A stretch of DNA of 64,000 nucleotides, from the NCBI GenBank assembly GCA_930367205.1, contig OV884012.1, forward strand, positions 32,088,796 to 32,152,795. The letters are read 5' to 3'. The notes beneath the pieces are model-generated. The model saw only the letters and a list, made by a program, of their open reading frames with translations, was not told the DNA's origin and searched no databases. Source of the stretch: Acanthosoma haemorrhoidale. Taxonomy: Eukaryota; Arthropoda; Insecta; Hemiptera; Acanthosomatidae. This document shows, one piece after another, positions 12,501 through 27,500 of this stretch (its first letter is position 1; each line of letters begins with the position of its first letter). The position numbers and the translations under genes were made by a program.

Positions 12501-15500
12501 CCATAGAGGACTGTTATATGGCGAAGTGCTATTAATTATAATCCCTTGCCGTTTGAGACTCTCTAGCTCCTCTCTAATATGCCTACGTAGCGCCTGCGGA
12601 TATCGTTTCTCTTTCACGTATGTCACGCGTTCTTTCTTTAACAGGATCTCGTGGACCGTCTTCCCAGTCGCTCCTAGCGTGTCTCCCTCTACGTAAAAAA
12701 TATCCTCAAACTCCCTCTGTAGGCCTTCCCTCCAGCCCTCTATTTTATTAACCGCCCCTATCCGCGCTCTTCCGTCCCATGTAGTCCCTTGACATTTATA
12801 TTCCACTTTCCCCAACTTAATGTTCCATTTTGCCCCGATATTCTCCACACGCGCGCCTACCTTCCCCAACATGTCGCACCCAACTATCACCTGGTACTCC
12901 CGCGGCATGTTTCCTACGATATGTATCTTTAGATCTCCCCCTTTCTTCGCCCACCTATTTAGCCCTATGACTAACTCTCCCACTACCTCGCAAGGGCCTC
13001 CCAGGGTGATTAAACTACAATTACATACCTGGATCTGAAGTGCCCTCTCTCCGCCATACAGCCTCTCCAGTGCTCCACGGGACATGATGGTGTTGGTGCT
13101 TCCCGTGTCCACCAGACACACCTCTCCTCCTTTGACCCTAATTATTGGCAACACATACATCCTCTCCCGAATTGCATTACATCTCAGGATGCGGTCGCCT
13201 CTCTGCCGACACACTCCTCAGGCTTCATCACGTTGCTCCCATCTGCGTGACTCGACCTTCTACCCTGTCTGTGATTTCTCCTGTTTCTGCTGCGCCTCGC
13301 TTCTTCTCCTTCAGTTCCCGAAGTCCCTGATGACTCATCTTCTGATGATCCACTCTCCCCATGTGTCATGCTCCGTCTCTCTCTTACTTCTTGAGTGTTT
13401 ACCTCCATCGGTTCTGGTCGTTGGTATTCTCTCCTCTGGAAGATATACGGGCAATGCTCCTCTGTCAGCCGCGTCACCGGGTACTAGCCAGTGGAGGCTG
13501 ACCAAGAGCGCGAGAAATGTCGCATTCTGTTATCTCGCACCTTATTACTGAAAGCAGAGAAACCCTAAACACAGCGTAACAAATTCAAAAAATATATTTT
13601 CTCAAAATTTTTGAGCTATTTGTTTATTTCGTGCTTAAGAACAATTTTCAGTCACTGGGAAGATGGAAAGATGTGAAAAAATAAAACAAAAGTATTTTCG
13701 TTCAAAATTATCCAGTGGTTTTCTAGTGTTGAGAGATATAAAAACACATAAATGGATTCCTCGTTTAAAAAAAAAATCTTCATTAGTAATAAATAAAATA
13801 AAATGTCCATTTTCAGTTGAGGAAATATGTATACAGCGGAGGATAGCTGGTATCGATTGCAGCTACTACCTCTCTGGTGTGGGCTACAATCGATAAGCAG
13901 AAGGTTACAAGTGGTTGCTCACCGGCTTGTTAATCTTCACAAATAAATATCAAAAAGGCATATGCATGACACAGCGAGGACTCCAAAGTGTCTCCTGGGA
14001 AGTCTTCGGGCCTTATTTTGAGACCGTAATGTCATGCCGGATTTTATTTTAGTGGAGTGACTTCAGGAATTTATATTTTTAAATTAACGATGAAAATTAA
14101 TAAAAAATACGCAACAAGTACATCAACCAAGGACAGAAAATTTCTAAAAAATAGAAGTAGCAATAACATAATTATAAACAAATAATACTAAAACTGACTT
14201 GGGCGATAATATAAATGATTTCTATTGTTGGCTTTAACAAAATTTTTTTTCCATTATCATTTTTATCGAACCCTCAACAATATAAAAAAGAGAACTTATG
14301 AATTTATATCTATAGCGAGCGGTGTGTAGTACATAGCATTTTAAAAATTCCAAATACTTTCATTTTTTTCTTTTGCTTAGTCTATCTTGACTAAAACATA
14401 TGCCATGTCATTTTGAGTGTTTTGTGATATGTCTATAAAATTTCAAATAGATTGAGTAGATTTTAAGGTCCCTGCTGGAGAATATACAGACAGTCAAAGG
14501 TGAGAAACACGATCGAGACGTATCTGTTTGGAATCACAGCCGAGAGACTTTGGGATCGGCAATACTCACCTTTAAAAAATCACGGTTTTTCTTTCTGAGT
14601 TTAAAACAAGGAATTGGTTTTTTGAGATAGAGGACATTTCTAATCTAGCTGTTACGATAAATATAATGGGGGGTAGAACGGGAATGAAATAACTTGCAAA
14701 CTTTTTTCTTCAGGACTACTCATTGTATTTATTATGATAATAATAATTGTATGACTGCTCCTTTTGATAAAGACTCTCTACACACCAAACACAGAAAAAT
14801 ATTAAAACTGTCTACATAGTTTTATAATACGATGACATGCCAAGGGAAGAGAGTATTACACTTACTAAATCACTTAGGAAAATATATTTATAGTATGTTA
14901 ACCAAGAGATTTTCATTTACATCTTTTGTAATGTTTGAGACTCGGAAAATTTATATTATTTTTCAATTTCTTGAATTAAACAACTCACAAATGTACTTCT
15001 TACAATTAAAACAGCTTGCGAAGCATTAGTGTGCACTATAATTGAATAGTCCATCAATTGGTTAAATAAATACCACCTCTATAAATCCCACCATTTTCCA
15101 GAAGCCAGACTGCTAAGTATGGAAGTTGCGTTGATAGCGGCCAACCACTGCGCAGAAAACGTTATTTTTAAAAAGTTTTTCACCAATTGTTATTTCGAAC
15201 ATTTCACATAAGAAAAACAAAATATAGGCGCGTCCTATAAGAGATAAAATAACACTCAAAACCCAGTTTTATCTAAAGTCAACCCCCAACACAATATCTA
15301 TTCCAAAACGAAAACAAAAAGCGCACACTTCTTAACCATAACCTCCCCAACGCCATGCCAAACAGTGTTGCCAGAGCTGATTTTAGAAGGGAACTTTATA
15401 TAACTACATTTTCCTACATTGTCAGCGGTTCTCAATAGCTCTTGTAAAACATCGTAAATTGCATTATTTTTTTCTGGGCTCCAAGGTAAAGGTTCTACTC

Positions 15501-18500
15501 TAGCAAACCTCGTTTATTTAAAACTCATTCTTTATTGTGATAAAATGGCAAACTGCCTTGTTTGGCAATAGGTAATGGTGATCAATGTTCTTATTCATAC
15601 CATATATACAATTCTTCATTCACTCGCTCATTCATACAATGTTCCAAACCTAAAGGTCTTTAGTTTGTCTGCTAATATGTTCTACTACGAGGGTGGTCTG
15701 AAAAGTTTCCGACCTAACAAAGCTTTTATTTTAGCTTTTATTTATTTTATTATCATCTTCATGTTGAGGTCGGAAACTTTTCAGACCACCTGTGTATAGT
15801 GGTGGAAAAAATTATTAAACCTATCGGAAATTTTAAGGAATTTTTAAAGTATGTTCACAACACCTCTATACATTTTTAACAGTTTTTCCATTAAATAGAA
15901 TAATGGAAAGTATGAAAAAACAAAAAAGTGATTTTTAAGCTTTTTAAAACACGGCCCTTTGTTTTTCTTCCAATTTTGGATAATTTGCTATTTCTTGATT
16001 CTTCCGTGTACTCGGAGTTTGATTTAAGACAGTATCGATCTTTGAATACACACCTGGGTAGTAATTTTATCTCGCGATCATATTACCTCCCACAGGCATG
16101 GGTGTTTGAAAATGTGTTAACTTGTTGACTGCCGATCTCCTGGTAATGAGATTGGCTCTAACGTGTCTGCATTTGAAAATAAACCAGGCGTCCAGCCCTT
16201 CTTGTATGATCCAAATGACAAAAGTCAATAAAGAGGTCTGGAAACCCCTGACATGCAAGAAAAACCGAATTTATCGATTATATGAACTAGTACTATTCCA
16301 GGTTAGGTTTTCGAATTAACCGATTAGTGCTTAACCTGTTTATTTTTGCCTTGGTGTTTACTGTCACTGAGTGTTGATTGGGCCAAGTTAAGGGTGGCGA
16401 GGTGGGCCGTAAACAGGAGGACTGTATAAAAAGCACTAAAACCCGAGAGAGGGGACTTATGCATCTGGCCTAAGTGCTCTTGTTTACTCTTGGACGGAAA
16501 ACATGGTGCTTTGAGCTCGAGGGTTTTTAGCGCCTGGTGCGGTCATATTGCTAATGTACCTCAGCCGTCTGTCTGACAAAGGACATTACTGCTGCACTCC
16601 AGCTCTCTCTCCGAACTACTTTTTCCTTCTGCGTTTTTGTTGTTTTTTTCAGGCAATATTCCAACTGATTTTAACTAAACATGTAAGTCTAACGAGCCCT
16701 TTACAAAACATGATATGTAAAATAAACGTTATTATGGCAACACACAAAAATACAAAAAAATAAATCTATACAGGGCCACATTCTGGCCTATCGATACACA
16801 TCATAACACAGATTATATCATGATACAATTAAAAAAATTATAAAATATTTGCGTGCAACAATTTCAAATATTACAGGCAGAATGTCAATGAAATTGGTGT
16901 AACTCCCAAAGTAGTTGAGTGGATGTAGGTGGATTGAGTGGAAAGACAAAATTAATAAAGACGGGATTAGAAAACTGAGCTGGAATGAGAGACGGATAAA
17001 TGGAGGCAAATAGTTCCAAAGAGGACGAGGAAGGGGAAATCGAAAGAAGCGGACTGAACTGAGGGGGTAGATGCAGGCTAAGTGAGAACACGTGTAGCGG
17101 GACTGGATGAATGATTTAAGTTTGACGCGGTTATGAATGTGTGATAGGATTTTAGCAGATAATGTTTGGTAGAGGGAGGTCCCGATGAAGTGTTGGCCGA
17201 AAGAAATAGCCATTCTGACTCAGCATAGAGATACGAAATGCGCTGGCCTCTCGAGATCTTGAAGACAAATCTAAGGGTGTCATAGTTTTTATCAATACCC
17301 AAGAAAGATAGAATGGGAAAGAATAAAAGAGAAAACAAGAAGTGTGCGCGGCTTTTCAAATATATTTAAATAACCGCTGTTTTATTTAAAATCTCAACTG
17401 TTTTGACATTTAATAGAGACGTAATTGGTTGAATCCATGAAATTATAATTAACCATAAATTGTTTTGCTGGCATTATAAACGAAATTACTATGACGAATG
17501 TTACGTTTTATATATTTTAATTAATTAATTTATTTTATAAAGTATTATTTATTCTTATAAACTTGCTAAGGTGACATATCTTGTTCCAGCCTCTTTTAGC
17601 TATTGATTTAGCTTTTTTTTTTTTGCTTTTTGTTCCCTAGCTCCTTTAAATTTACAAATAATTATATACAATTTTAGATTACATTTTTTTCCCCCTGTAA
17701 CGTCGCTACATTATATACAGGTTTTGTTATTTTATAAAAATTATATAATGGAATAAACAAGTATAATGATACACATTATACGTGACTGGACTGAACTGAC
17801 TCTAATAAAGGTGATGGGGCTCACCTTTTTGATCAAACTTAAAACTAACTTACATACTAATTCTTAATCTAATTTTTTCCCGACAGTCTGTTGCCATCGA
17901 TGCTGAAGGGGTGGTGGGGTCATAGTGTTAAACACTGGGTTGGTTAGGTGCGGCATCGAGTCAAAAAACTTGATGTGCTTCCGGCGGATGAACTCACACA
18001 CCGACGACACACCAAGTAACGGGTGCAGGTCAGCGTTCTTTAACGTCTCGAGAGAGGTATGTTGGACCACTTTTCCCTTGATCCCATTCTGGAAATGTTG
18101 GACACATTTTGCTGTATTGTCAGTCAAGTGGATAAATAGCGGGGCACCGTACAGCAGAGCTGGCCGGAGGACACATTTATATATCATCAGTTTGAGACGA
18201 AGCGACAGGTTGGGTGAAGTTAGCAAGTGTGAAAGCCGGTTTGGCCCTCTTTTCTTTTAAAAGACTCTCCTCTACAAAGATTATTTAACTATCGAGAAGG
18301 GGAATCCAAGGTCAGCCCCTAGTTTATTTATTATTTTAGATTATTATTATTATAGATAGATTATTATTTTAGCTATTAGGTTTATTTAAGATGATTGTTT
18401 TTTATCCTAAAACAATAAAATAAAAAAAACATGAGTCATATACAAAAGCTAAAATATTTTCATAATCTAAAGAACCCTGTAAAAAAATTTAACCAAAAAG

Positions 18501-21500
18501 AAGGTATACTCGGATAACACGTTTAGACATTTCATATTTTGTTTATATGACCCGAGAGAGAATTCGCTCCCTAAGGGTAGTAGTAATGATAATTTTCAAT
18601 GTATCAATTATAAGATAAACGATAAAAACTGTATAAGTGAGTCGTCAGGGGGTAAAATATAGACATACGAGTTTAGGGTAATTGGCTGGAAGGAAAAGAT
18701 GCAGGGGCTTAGACAGGCTCATCCTAAGCCGGGGGCAATTAGGGTTTACCTTGGGACGCTAACAAAGGGAAGGGGCAGGGTAATTGTGTTTGCCCAGGGA
18801 AGAGTCAACAGTTTTAATAAGAATCCTTAAATAAAAAGGAGCACCCGGATTTATGGCCTAAAGGGCTTTTTCATTCTGACAACGGTGAAAACCATCCTGT
18901 TCTTACACTCACAAGAGGACAGGCTCTTCTAATTTTAAGACCTCCCAGCATCGAAACCTTTGATTGTCGACAAACTTTATGCTAAGTTTTTTCATTAATA
19001 GTTCGTCCTTCTGCACCTGGGAACCGATTACTTGATTGTTATAATTAAAGTTTAAATATGCTTATCATTCATTCAATTGTACATATTTTTAGGTTAAATA
19101 CTTCGACATGCTTCAAAAAGCGGTGATTGGCGGTTCCGAAAGAATGCTTCTTTCTTCGTTCAAGCTTCGCAATTACACATACATCTTTACATATGCCGAT
19201 TATTTTTTTGCTAAACTACTATAACTTAAATATGAACAAATATTAGTAATAATCAAACGTTAAAAAGCCAGGTCCGTTTCGCTAACTTTAAAATTGTTTT
19301 AAACTATTCAAGATTTAATATTCTGTTTTTTATCTACTGTTCCAGGCAACTCATTGAAGACGGTGACGCAATAATTACTTTAAAATATTCAACATAGTTT
19401 TAAGAGCTCACTTTATGTCAGTTTTATTTGTTTTTATATCATATTATTAGTTTTTATTTGTTAAAAAGCCGGTTTCAGTGACCAAGGAGGTTTAGTAAAT
19501 AAAAGGAATTATTTATTGTAAAGAATACTAAATAGTTTTTTTTTTTTTACTTTTTAAGAAACTTAAGCCAAGTTCCACGAACGTTTCTCTAGATATTCCG
19601 TAACTTTTTATGTATGCCATGTTCATTCATTTATGTGAATTTAAAAAAAATGTCAATACTAATCACAATACTTGTAAACTAATTTCATTTGGTATTATTA
19701 AACAAGAAATTTTTTAAATCATGGAGACAATGGCTAGACTTCTGATCCTTGTGATCAAATGATATACCACTTGCTTCAGCCTGCAGTAGTATTCAAAATA
19801 TTTCTCTATGACGTCATTACTGTTAGTAAACATTGGCGGTTTGTCAATTTGAGTTGGTTGTTGACTATTTTCTATGCATCCGTGACACCTGGCTAATACA
19901 TGAATGTCCAAGTTGGCATTCCTGGCAGATTATAATACCGCTGTGGCCATAAACTGAACTCACTCTCGCGCTCACGGTCAAGTCAGGTTCAGATAAGTTA
20001 TATTTTAAGACTACAGGTCGTTTAAGTTAAGTCCAAATTATTCGTACCGTGACTCGATTGAACCTCCTAGTCTGAATCCTTCGTATGAATTGCATGCAAC
20101 TAGCATCTTGAAAATACACTAAGAACTATACAAATTGATAATAATTTCACGGTGGTATTTATGGAGTCAAATACTTGGGCAACTTTTAATTAGTCGGTTA
20201 AGAAGGATCGGGGTGCCAGGCCTTAAAACTGAAACGATAGATGGGAATAAGAAGTTTTAAACGAGAAAAGTTGAGAGCAACGGAAATAGAACATTAACGA
20301 ATTCCTTCATAATTTTTTGTCTAATTTCCTGGAAAAACAGTTCTCGGCCTCCGATCTGTTGTCTTCAAACTTTAGGAGAAACGGTTAATGGAAATGTAGA
20401 AACTGTTATTGCCGTTAGTGATTGTATTTAGTTCTCAGAGCTAGCCGAAACCCCTCATGAATAGGTTTGGTTTCCACCCCCGCGTGAAATGATTGCTCCC
20501 GTTCAACTACAAATAATATATCCATGAGTTAGTAAGCTCTAGGTTTAATATGTATTTACATTAAATATTGATCTATGAGTATAACAATGGTCGATGCCTA
20601 AAATTGTGTTGAATTCACCTTAAGCCAAATTATTATTTCAACTGAAGTGTAAGCTCTCACTGGTGTAATTTTAACCAATTGTTGGTGTAAGAAAAATTGA
20701 TTCTTCCTCTATTTTTATGGAGGATATCAAGCCGGGAAAATCTTGGTACTCTTCTGAGGTACTGAGCTCACATCCAAGCAGGTTACACTATTTTTCTCAT
20801 AATGGGTCACGTTAGCTTTCTCGCCATAGTTTAATTTGAGAACCTACCCTCTCAAGTTTTTTTATGATTGTCTACAGTGCTATAACCTTTAAGTTTTCAG
20901 GTAACTAGCCTTTTCTAGAAAGAGTTGTATGTCAATTTATTTTGTAGCAATAAATAATGGTTGTATTTACTAAATTCGAAAAGCACTGTTTAAGGTCTGA
21001 AAAGAACGATAAGAAATCAAACGGATGTGGACGACACCGTCATGATGAGAGCAAAGCTGGCAGGAGAGCGAAGGCGAGCAAAGGGAAGAGGCTTGGGTCT
21101 GTCTGGAGGCACGCTGCTGGAGAACATCTAGAGCAGGTCAGGAGGACTCTTGCAACTGAAGTCGTTGAGCACGAGGAATCTGTGATGGGTGAGGAAACTA
21201 TCTTTTGGCATACAGCAACCTTAATGCTAACATATCTAAAAATAATCAATCATGATTATTTTGTTAATTGTATTAAATAATGAATAATACATCTGTAGGA
21301 AATGAAAACCTGTTTGGTTGAATATTGTTAGCTGTTTTACACTTTTATGATCTAATTTTGAAAGAAAAATCCTGCCCACTTATATTATTAATTTCAAGTC
21401 AAACTGAATACACCACCTTTCTAGTGGTTCTCAGTTTGAACCACTACCTCTCAAATACAATTTTTAAGAAAAGTAAAATCTGTAATAAATACGATCCATG

Positions 21501-24500
21501 TCTATAATTATTTGACGGAAAGGAGGACTCTTGTCCTCTGGCAATAAATGTGAAACGATCCTAACCTAAGTTATTCACAATTTGGAACTACATTGAAATA
21601 CACAATTTTGTCGATTAATAATAAAATAAATGTAGTAATAAAATCTAACTACTATGAAAAAAGTAGTAGCCCTTCTTTTCTGTGGAAACTTTACTTCCTT
21701 TTTTTTTATTTTTCTTAATGTAGTATATCTTCAAACTCAGAAAAGTACTGGGGTGGGGGAGAGCAGTGTCCACAAAAAGTAGACAGTTATTTCCACCTAG
21801 TCCAGCAGGAAGTGTATTTGGATTGCTAGTATGGACCAGCAGTGGCACAAGTGGTTTCATTTGAACTAAGCTACACTTTTAACAGGCAATGATTGTCATG
21901 ACTTAATATTTTTTAGAAATGTAATAATGGCAAAAACATTGTTAATTTACAGTTGTTGTTTCCATTATTCACGACTTAAAACTTCTTCAAAGCATGGAAA
22001 ATATTCTGTCTTTATCATATGTTTCATTTCACACCGAGTAATAATTTTTGGTTCACTCTTTTTTTTCATATCATAATACCAGCGAAAGTAGCAATTTAAT
22101 ATTTGTATTTCAATCAATCACTAATTCCAGTGAACACCAGTGATTCACACCAATACATGCTTCTGTTATAGATGTACTCTCAAGCGTGCATGCCATGTCC
22201 GTCCTGAACATACTTCACAATGCACTTACCCTGTACAAGAGGGTGATAGGGAGCAAGCAGCAGTGCACCCCTAGCCAGAGGTGAGCAGGTGAGAGTTTGA
22301 TAACAGAACCCCAAGCCTTCTTGGAATCATATTACCATCCCTCATTAAGCTTTTAAATAGCCATTTTAACTATATAAAAAAATTTAAACTGAATAATTAT
22401 AACAAAATATCCAACATTATACTACAGAAATTTTATTAGGAACTGACCTTTTTATTAAATAAAATTGTTTACCATTTTTGAAATAAAATTTCATAATACT
22501 AAAACTTAACTTCGTTTTGGAGGATAATCAAACCACATTGACATTCACCTAGTTGAAGTTTGTTAAAATAGATTTTTACATTTGTTTGAATAATTATGAT
22601 GGTGTTTTTTGTTTTTTTTAAGAGTTTTCATTATCTTGAAAAAAATCCAGTTACATTTAATTTTAACAGATACGAATCTTACCAAAGGCAATAAACATCC
22701 AGGAGTCAAATTTAATATATTCAAAGTTTGTTTTCGAACTTTAATTCATGTTGTCTTTGTTAATTTTAGTTCTGAATGAAAAATTAGTACTGAAAAAAAA
22801 AGAAATTGAAAGATTCCCTAAAAAATTTTTTTTTCTATTTTGATATATAAAGTTCTTTATTTGTTTCAAACTTTGTTTCAAAAGTGCCGATATTTTAATT
22901 TTACATTGATTGCATAATATAAGGGTTAGTTAAATTACTAAACTGTGAGACATTTAAGAGATTATGTTTGTTACTGCCATTGCCAGTTTGATTTTCTGCA
23001 TTAAAAAAATATATTTGTTCATCATCAGCTGAAATGTTTATCACTTGATGAAATCAATGGGTGGATGTATTATTTTTTTTTATTATAAATCAAAATTTTG
23101 AGTGTAAATAACATTACATATGTCTACTCATTCTTCACTGTACACAAAGAAATTTACACAATTTTTAGCTTAATTTTTGGATGTGTAAATTTATTCATGA
23201 GTTATATATTGTGAGGAAGAATAAATTTGAATGTATTTACTGTGAGGGATAAGTAAAATGATCTCCAAGCTAAGGTGTAGAGTTGTTGACTTTTTCTTAT
23301 AATGTCTGAGTAACAGTTTTTTGATTTTATTGTTAAATGAACCTCGAATAAATTAGTGTTCATCAACTCTGCACCATACCTCTTTAAGGCTTCCTTGTAT
23401 TTGCATGAAGTAATATTACCATTGATCAAAACATAAGCATGTTTATTTATAATAACCCCGAGGCAATAATAAATGGATTTTCAAAAATAAATACTCTTTT
23501 GAACCTAATGTTAAGCAATATTATTTTTAAAAAAACAGAAAAAAACTTTGTTTTCAAGCATGATTCCTTTGTACCCAAAATATTGTTCTATTAAAAAAGT
23601 TTTTACAGATGGCTGTTGCTAATAAACTTTTATAGGCAGACCATGAAGTTTGAGTGAAGTTCCTTTCCTCTAGGGGTCTTGATTTTTTCCTTTTTGTCCC
23701 TGGTAATTTTATAAATCTTCTGAGAAGCATGCAAATTATATTTCTATAATTTTTAAAGTTAAAATTAGAAAATACTCTGTTACATCAGGTACAGTGAATG
23801 TTACCAAATTTGAAACAAACAATACTATTTCATTTTGATGATGTTAAACTAATATATATGTATATAGTAATTACAGCTTAATTAAAAAATAGTGTTTAAT
23901 ACTAGTTTAACAACGTCAAAAAGAAATTAGTTGTTTCAATATTTGGTATATACATTTTATATAAGCTTAAATATTTGATGTTTTATTCAAACTATTAATG
24001 ATTAAAAATTGAATTGTGATCTTGTTATGTGACAGGTGGAGACACTGCAGTTACCACTGTTTGCAGCTTTTAGCTGCACGTTCTCTACTTTTTATGGTCG
24101 AAGGCAGTACAGTTCAGGCACAATTGGCTCAGGAACCTCAGTTGAGGATACTCGCCACAGCATTAGATTCAACTCATGATCCTGTAAGTTTCGATGGCTT
24201 TAAGTGTTGTAGACAAAACTAGCATTTGAATATGACACCAAAGCTAAAACTTCCATTTAAATGTACGATTTTTCAGTTTTTACTTTTAGGCCTAGAATAT
24301 ATATTCAATAACAACTTTATTACGATGAAATTACAATCTGCCTACTTAATATGCAATAAATAATTGAGATAAGTGTTTTCATTCATACCATATTTACAAT
24401 TCATCATTAGTTCGCACATTCATACAATATTTACAAACAGCCCAGGGGCCCCCCAAGTCCACACGGTTGTTGCCTCCCTCGCAAGCGAAAGAGGAAGCGC

Positions 24501-27500
24501 TCAGGACATGATTGGAGAAACTGGCCATTGCCAGGACTCCCACTGTGCGCATTTATAGTATGTCACGAGGCCACTGCCGTTTCAGTCTCCGGGGATGATT
24601 ATAGGGATGAGTGGAGCAGTGCAATGACTGTGCTACGGGATTAGGGTAGTTGGATAGGTTACTATGGAATTTCATGAATTTGGAAGGGATGAGTTCAAGA
24701 ATGTAGGGTATATTAAGATCATTATGAAGGGTTTTGTTGGTGACGTACTAGGGGGGATTTACTATTGTTCTCAGGACTTTTGATTGAAAGGATTGGATGC
24801 GCTTGATGTTCGACTTTTTTGCTGTCCCCCATAGCTCTATTCCGTATGTCCAGATTGGCTTAAGTATAACTTTGTAAATAAGTAGTTTATTTTCTATTGA
24901 GAGATGGGATGTCCTTCGAAGTAGTCTGTACAGTAGTCCAAAGCGTCTGTTTAGTTCTTGTCTTTTTAGCCTCGTGTGTGGGTTCCATGTAAGTCTTTTG
25001 TCGAGATGGAAGCCTAAATACCTTACTGTCTCAGACACGGGGAGAGGAATCAAATTGAAAAATACTAGCGGACAGGACTTGCGGCAGAAGGTAAAGGTTA
25101 TGTGGGAACATTTTGCTTCATTGACCTTGATTCGCCATTGGTTGCACCAATACTCGATCTCATCAAGGTGTTTTTGAAGGTTTTGGGATGCTATATCAGG
25201 GTCTGAGTGGGATGACAAGACTGCAGTGTCATCTGCAAATGTTGCCAAGAAGGTATTGGGGGTTATAGAGGATGGGACCCAGGACGCTGCCCTGTGGAAC
25301 TCCTGCTTTTATGGGATAGTAGTTAGAATATTCTAAACCACAGCGGACTTGGAAGAAGTGGTTTGAAAGGTAGGACTTTAGGATTAGAAAAAGGGTCTGT
25401 GGTAAATGTGTTTTGAGCTTGTAAAGCAAACCTGCGTGCCAAACCCTGTCAAAAGCTTGAACTATGTCCAGAAATGCAGCAGTGCAATACTGTTTGGATT
25501 CAAGGGCTGAGGAAATGTGATCAACAACGCGAAGGCCTTGTTGAGTAGTGGAATGTTGTTGACGGAAGCCAAACTAATGTATAGGAAAAAGGTTTGCGAA
25601 TACGAGAATAATGGAGTGTTTCCAGAGGAGAGGAAAGTGCTTCGTTCAGATAATGCAATTATAGATGTAGGTTAGGAAGATTATGGCTTTATGAGGAAGC
25701 TGTTTGAGAATTTGAGGAGTAAGAAGATCATATCCAGGGGATTTTCGGTAAGGTAAGTTTTTCAGAAGGTATTTGACCTCAGAGGGGTTAACGGCTTTTG
25801 GTGGAAGTGAGAGAGGTATAGGTGAAGTGAGGTAATCTTCTACAGTTGTGCTATGAGTATGGTTTTGATGAGAAAGGTGAGGTGTGAAAGTATGGGTAAG
25901 ATGCAGAGCAAATTCCTCCGACCTATCCCCATCCGAAGCCGCCCAGGACCCATCATCACGACGGAGTGGGTGTGAAACAGGATGATACTTTAGGATTTTT
26001 TTAGTTACATTCCACAGAGAGTTATCCCTGGTAGAAAAGAGGAGAGGTGGGAATTGAAGGAATCGGAACGGAAGGACGCCAATTGCCGCTTTACCAATCT
26101 GCAGTACTGATTGTATGAGCGGCGATCAGCAGGATGTCGGGATCTTTGCCATACTGTTCTGGAACGGCGTTTGGATTGAATTAGGTCTTTGAGATGCTGA
26201 GGTAAACGATTACGATTGTAGATTTTTGGGTGACAATGGGGTGACGATTCCTCCCAAGCCGACCCCTGGACCAGAGTAGTGAAAGAATGCACTGCATCAT
26301 CTAGGTCTTGGGATGTTTTCAGGGACACTTTGAGGTCAATGGAGTCTGTAAGAAGCTGGTGGAAGTGGTCCCAATCGACTGGGCCCCTAATAAATGAAGG
26401 AGGAGGTAGTTTGTGAATTGGTTTTAGGGAAATGGTTAATAATAAAGGGCTATGATCGGAGGAGAGGTCATCGAGGCGCTTGAGTGAATAGTTTAGTGTT
26501 CCTAAACTATTGTAGAAGAAGAAGTCTAGGAGATCTGGATTTCGGTTGGGATCTGATGGCCAATAGGTGGCTGTGTCAGGAGAGATCGTGGAGCAATGTT
26601 TCCGTGTGAGTGCAGACAGCAAAGCACGTCCGCGTGTATTTGTGGATCTTGACCCCCAGTGTTGGTGCTTTGCATTAAAGTCCCCACCCACAAGGAAACA
26701 ATGTCCTATGGAGTCTAGAAAGGAGATGAATTGGGAATCGGAAATGGATTTATTGGGAGGGCAGTACACTGATGCTAGAGTAAGGGGGAAAGGGAAGGAG
26801 GCCTAGAATAGAGATTATTCTTTAGCTAGTACCTTATAGCTTTTTGGAATAGCTAAAGCATTGACTTATAAGTAAAAGGTGTGTTGGACAGTACATTTTT
26901 ATTCACAACACCAAATTTCTATTTAAATGTTGTATTGTACCCTGTGTTAGATTTTGTTTTCTTTTATTAATTGTCAACTATCAAAATTATAGATTAATCT
27001 TTAATATGTTATGTCAGTTAAGTACAAAATAGAAATACATTTTTAAACAAAACTAGAATAGCAAATCAATTATTATTATTGATTCATCTCAAGTTTTATC
27101 TTGGAAATGTGTAAAGCTAGAAGCTGGAAAGAAGCAATACATTTGATTCTTCTTAGAACTAAGAATGTTAATAATTTTAGCAAATTTTTTGTCCTAGACT
27201 CTTTGTGATGTCATCTAAAAACTAACAGTAATTGTTTGGTAATGTACAAAATCATGAAAACCATCCATACCCATACATCAGTTCTATAGCTAAGTCAAAG
27301 TCTAATCATATATAGACATATTAGGTAATTTCTTTCCTCGGTGCCAGTCTGTCTCTAACTAAATCTTCATACTTTTACCTCTTGAAGCAGGAAAACTTTA
27401 ATAATGGGCATTGTAAACTGGAGGATCAAATCAATTATCCAATTACTGTGGACTTTTTGTGGAACATACAAGACATACTCACCTGCTCTCCAGGTCATAA

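Larger units (their letters stand above)
24300..26798 (-). mobile_element. J1 Jockey-clade LINE, 5'-truncated, with target duplications
   Basis: Read on the minus strand it starts in the middle of an AP-endonuclease domain, runs through RT, and ends in a 3'UTR of about 400 bp with AATAAA. Perfect 12-bp duplications bracket it, so it entered by target-primed reverse transcription and has not been rearranged since at its edges. Coding capacity is lost through frame breaks between the endonuclease and RT. A segment of about 80 bp found in other J1 tails is missing near 24495. Confidence 0.92.

Noticed and set aside
9876..13214. Treating the gypsy pol as an active gene
   Set aside because: Two frame breaks in RT, a truncated gag and a missing 5' LTR make it a defective copy.
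16122..16763. Several 60-70 codon frames in intron 2
   Set aside because: Short and overlapping on both strands, without motifs or splice support.
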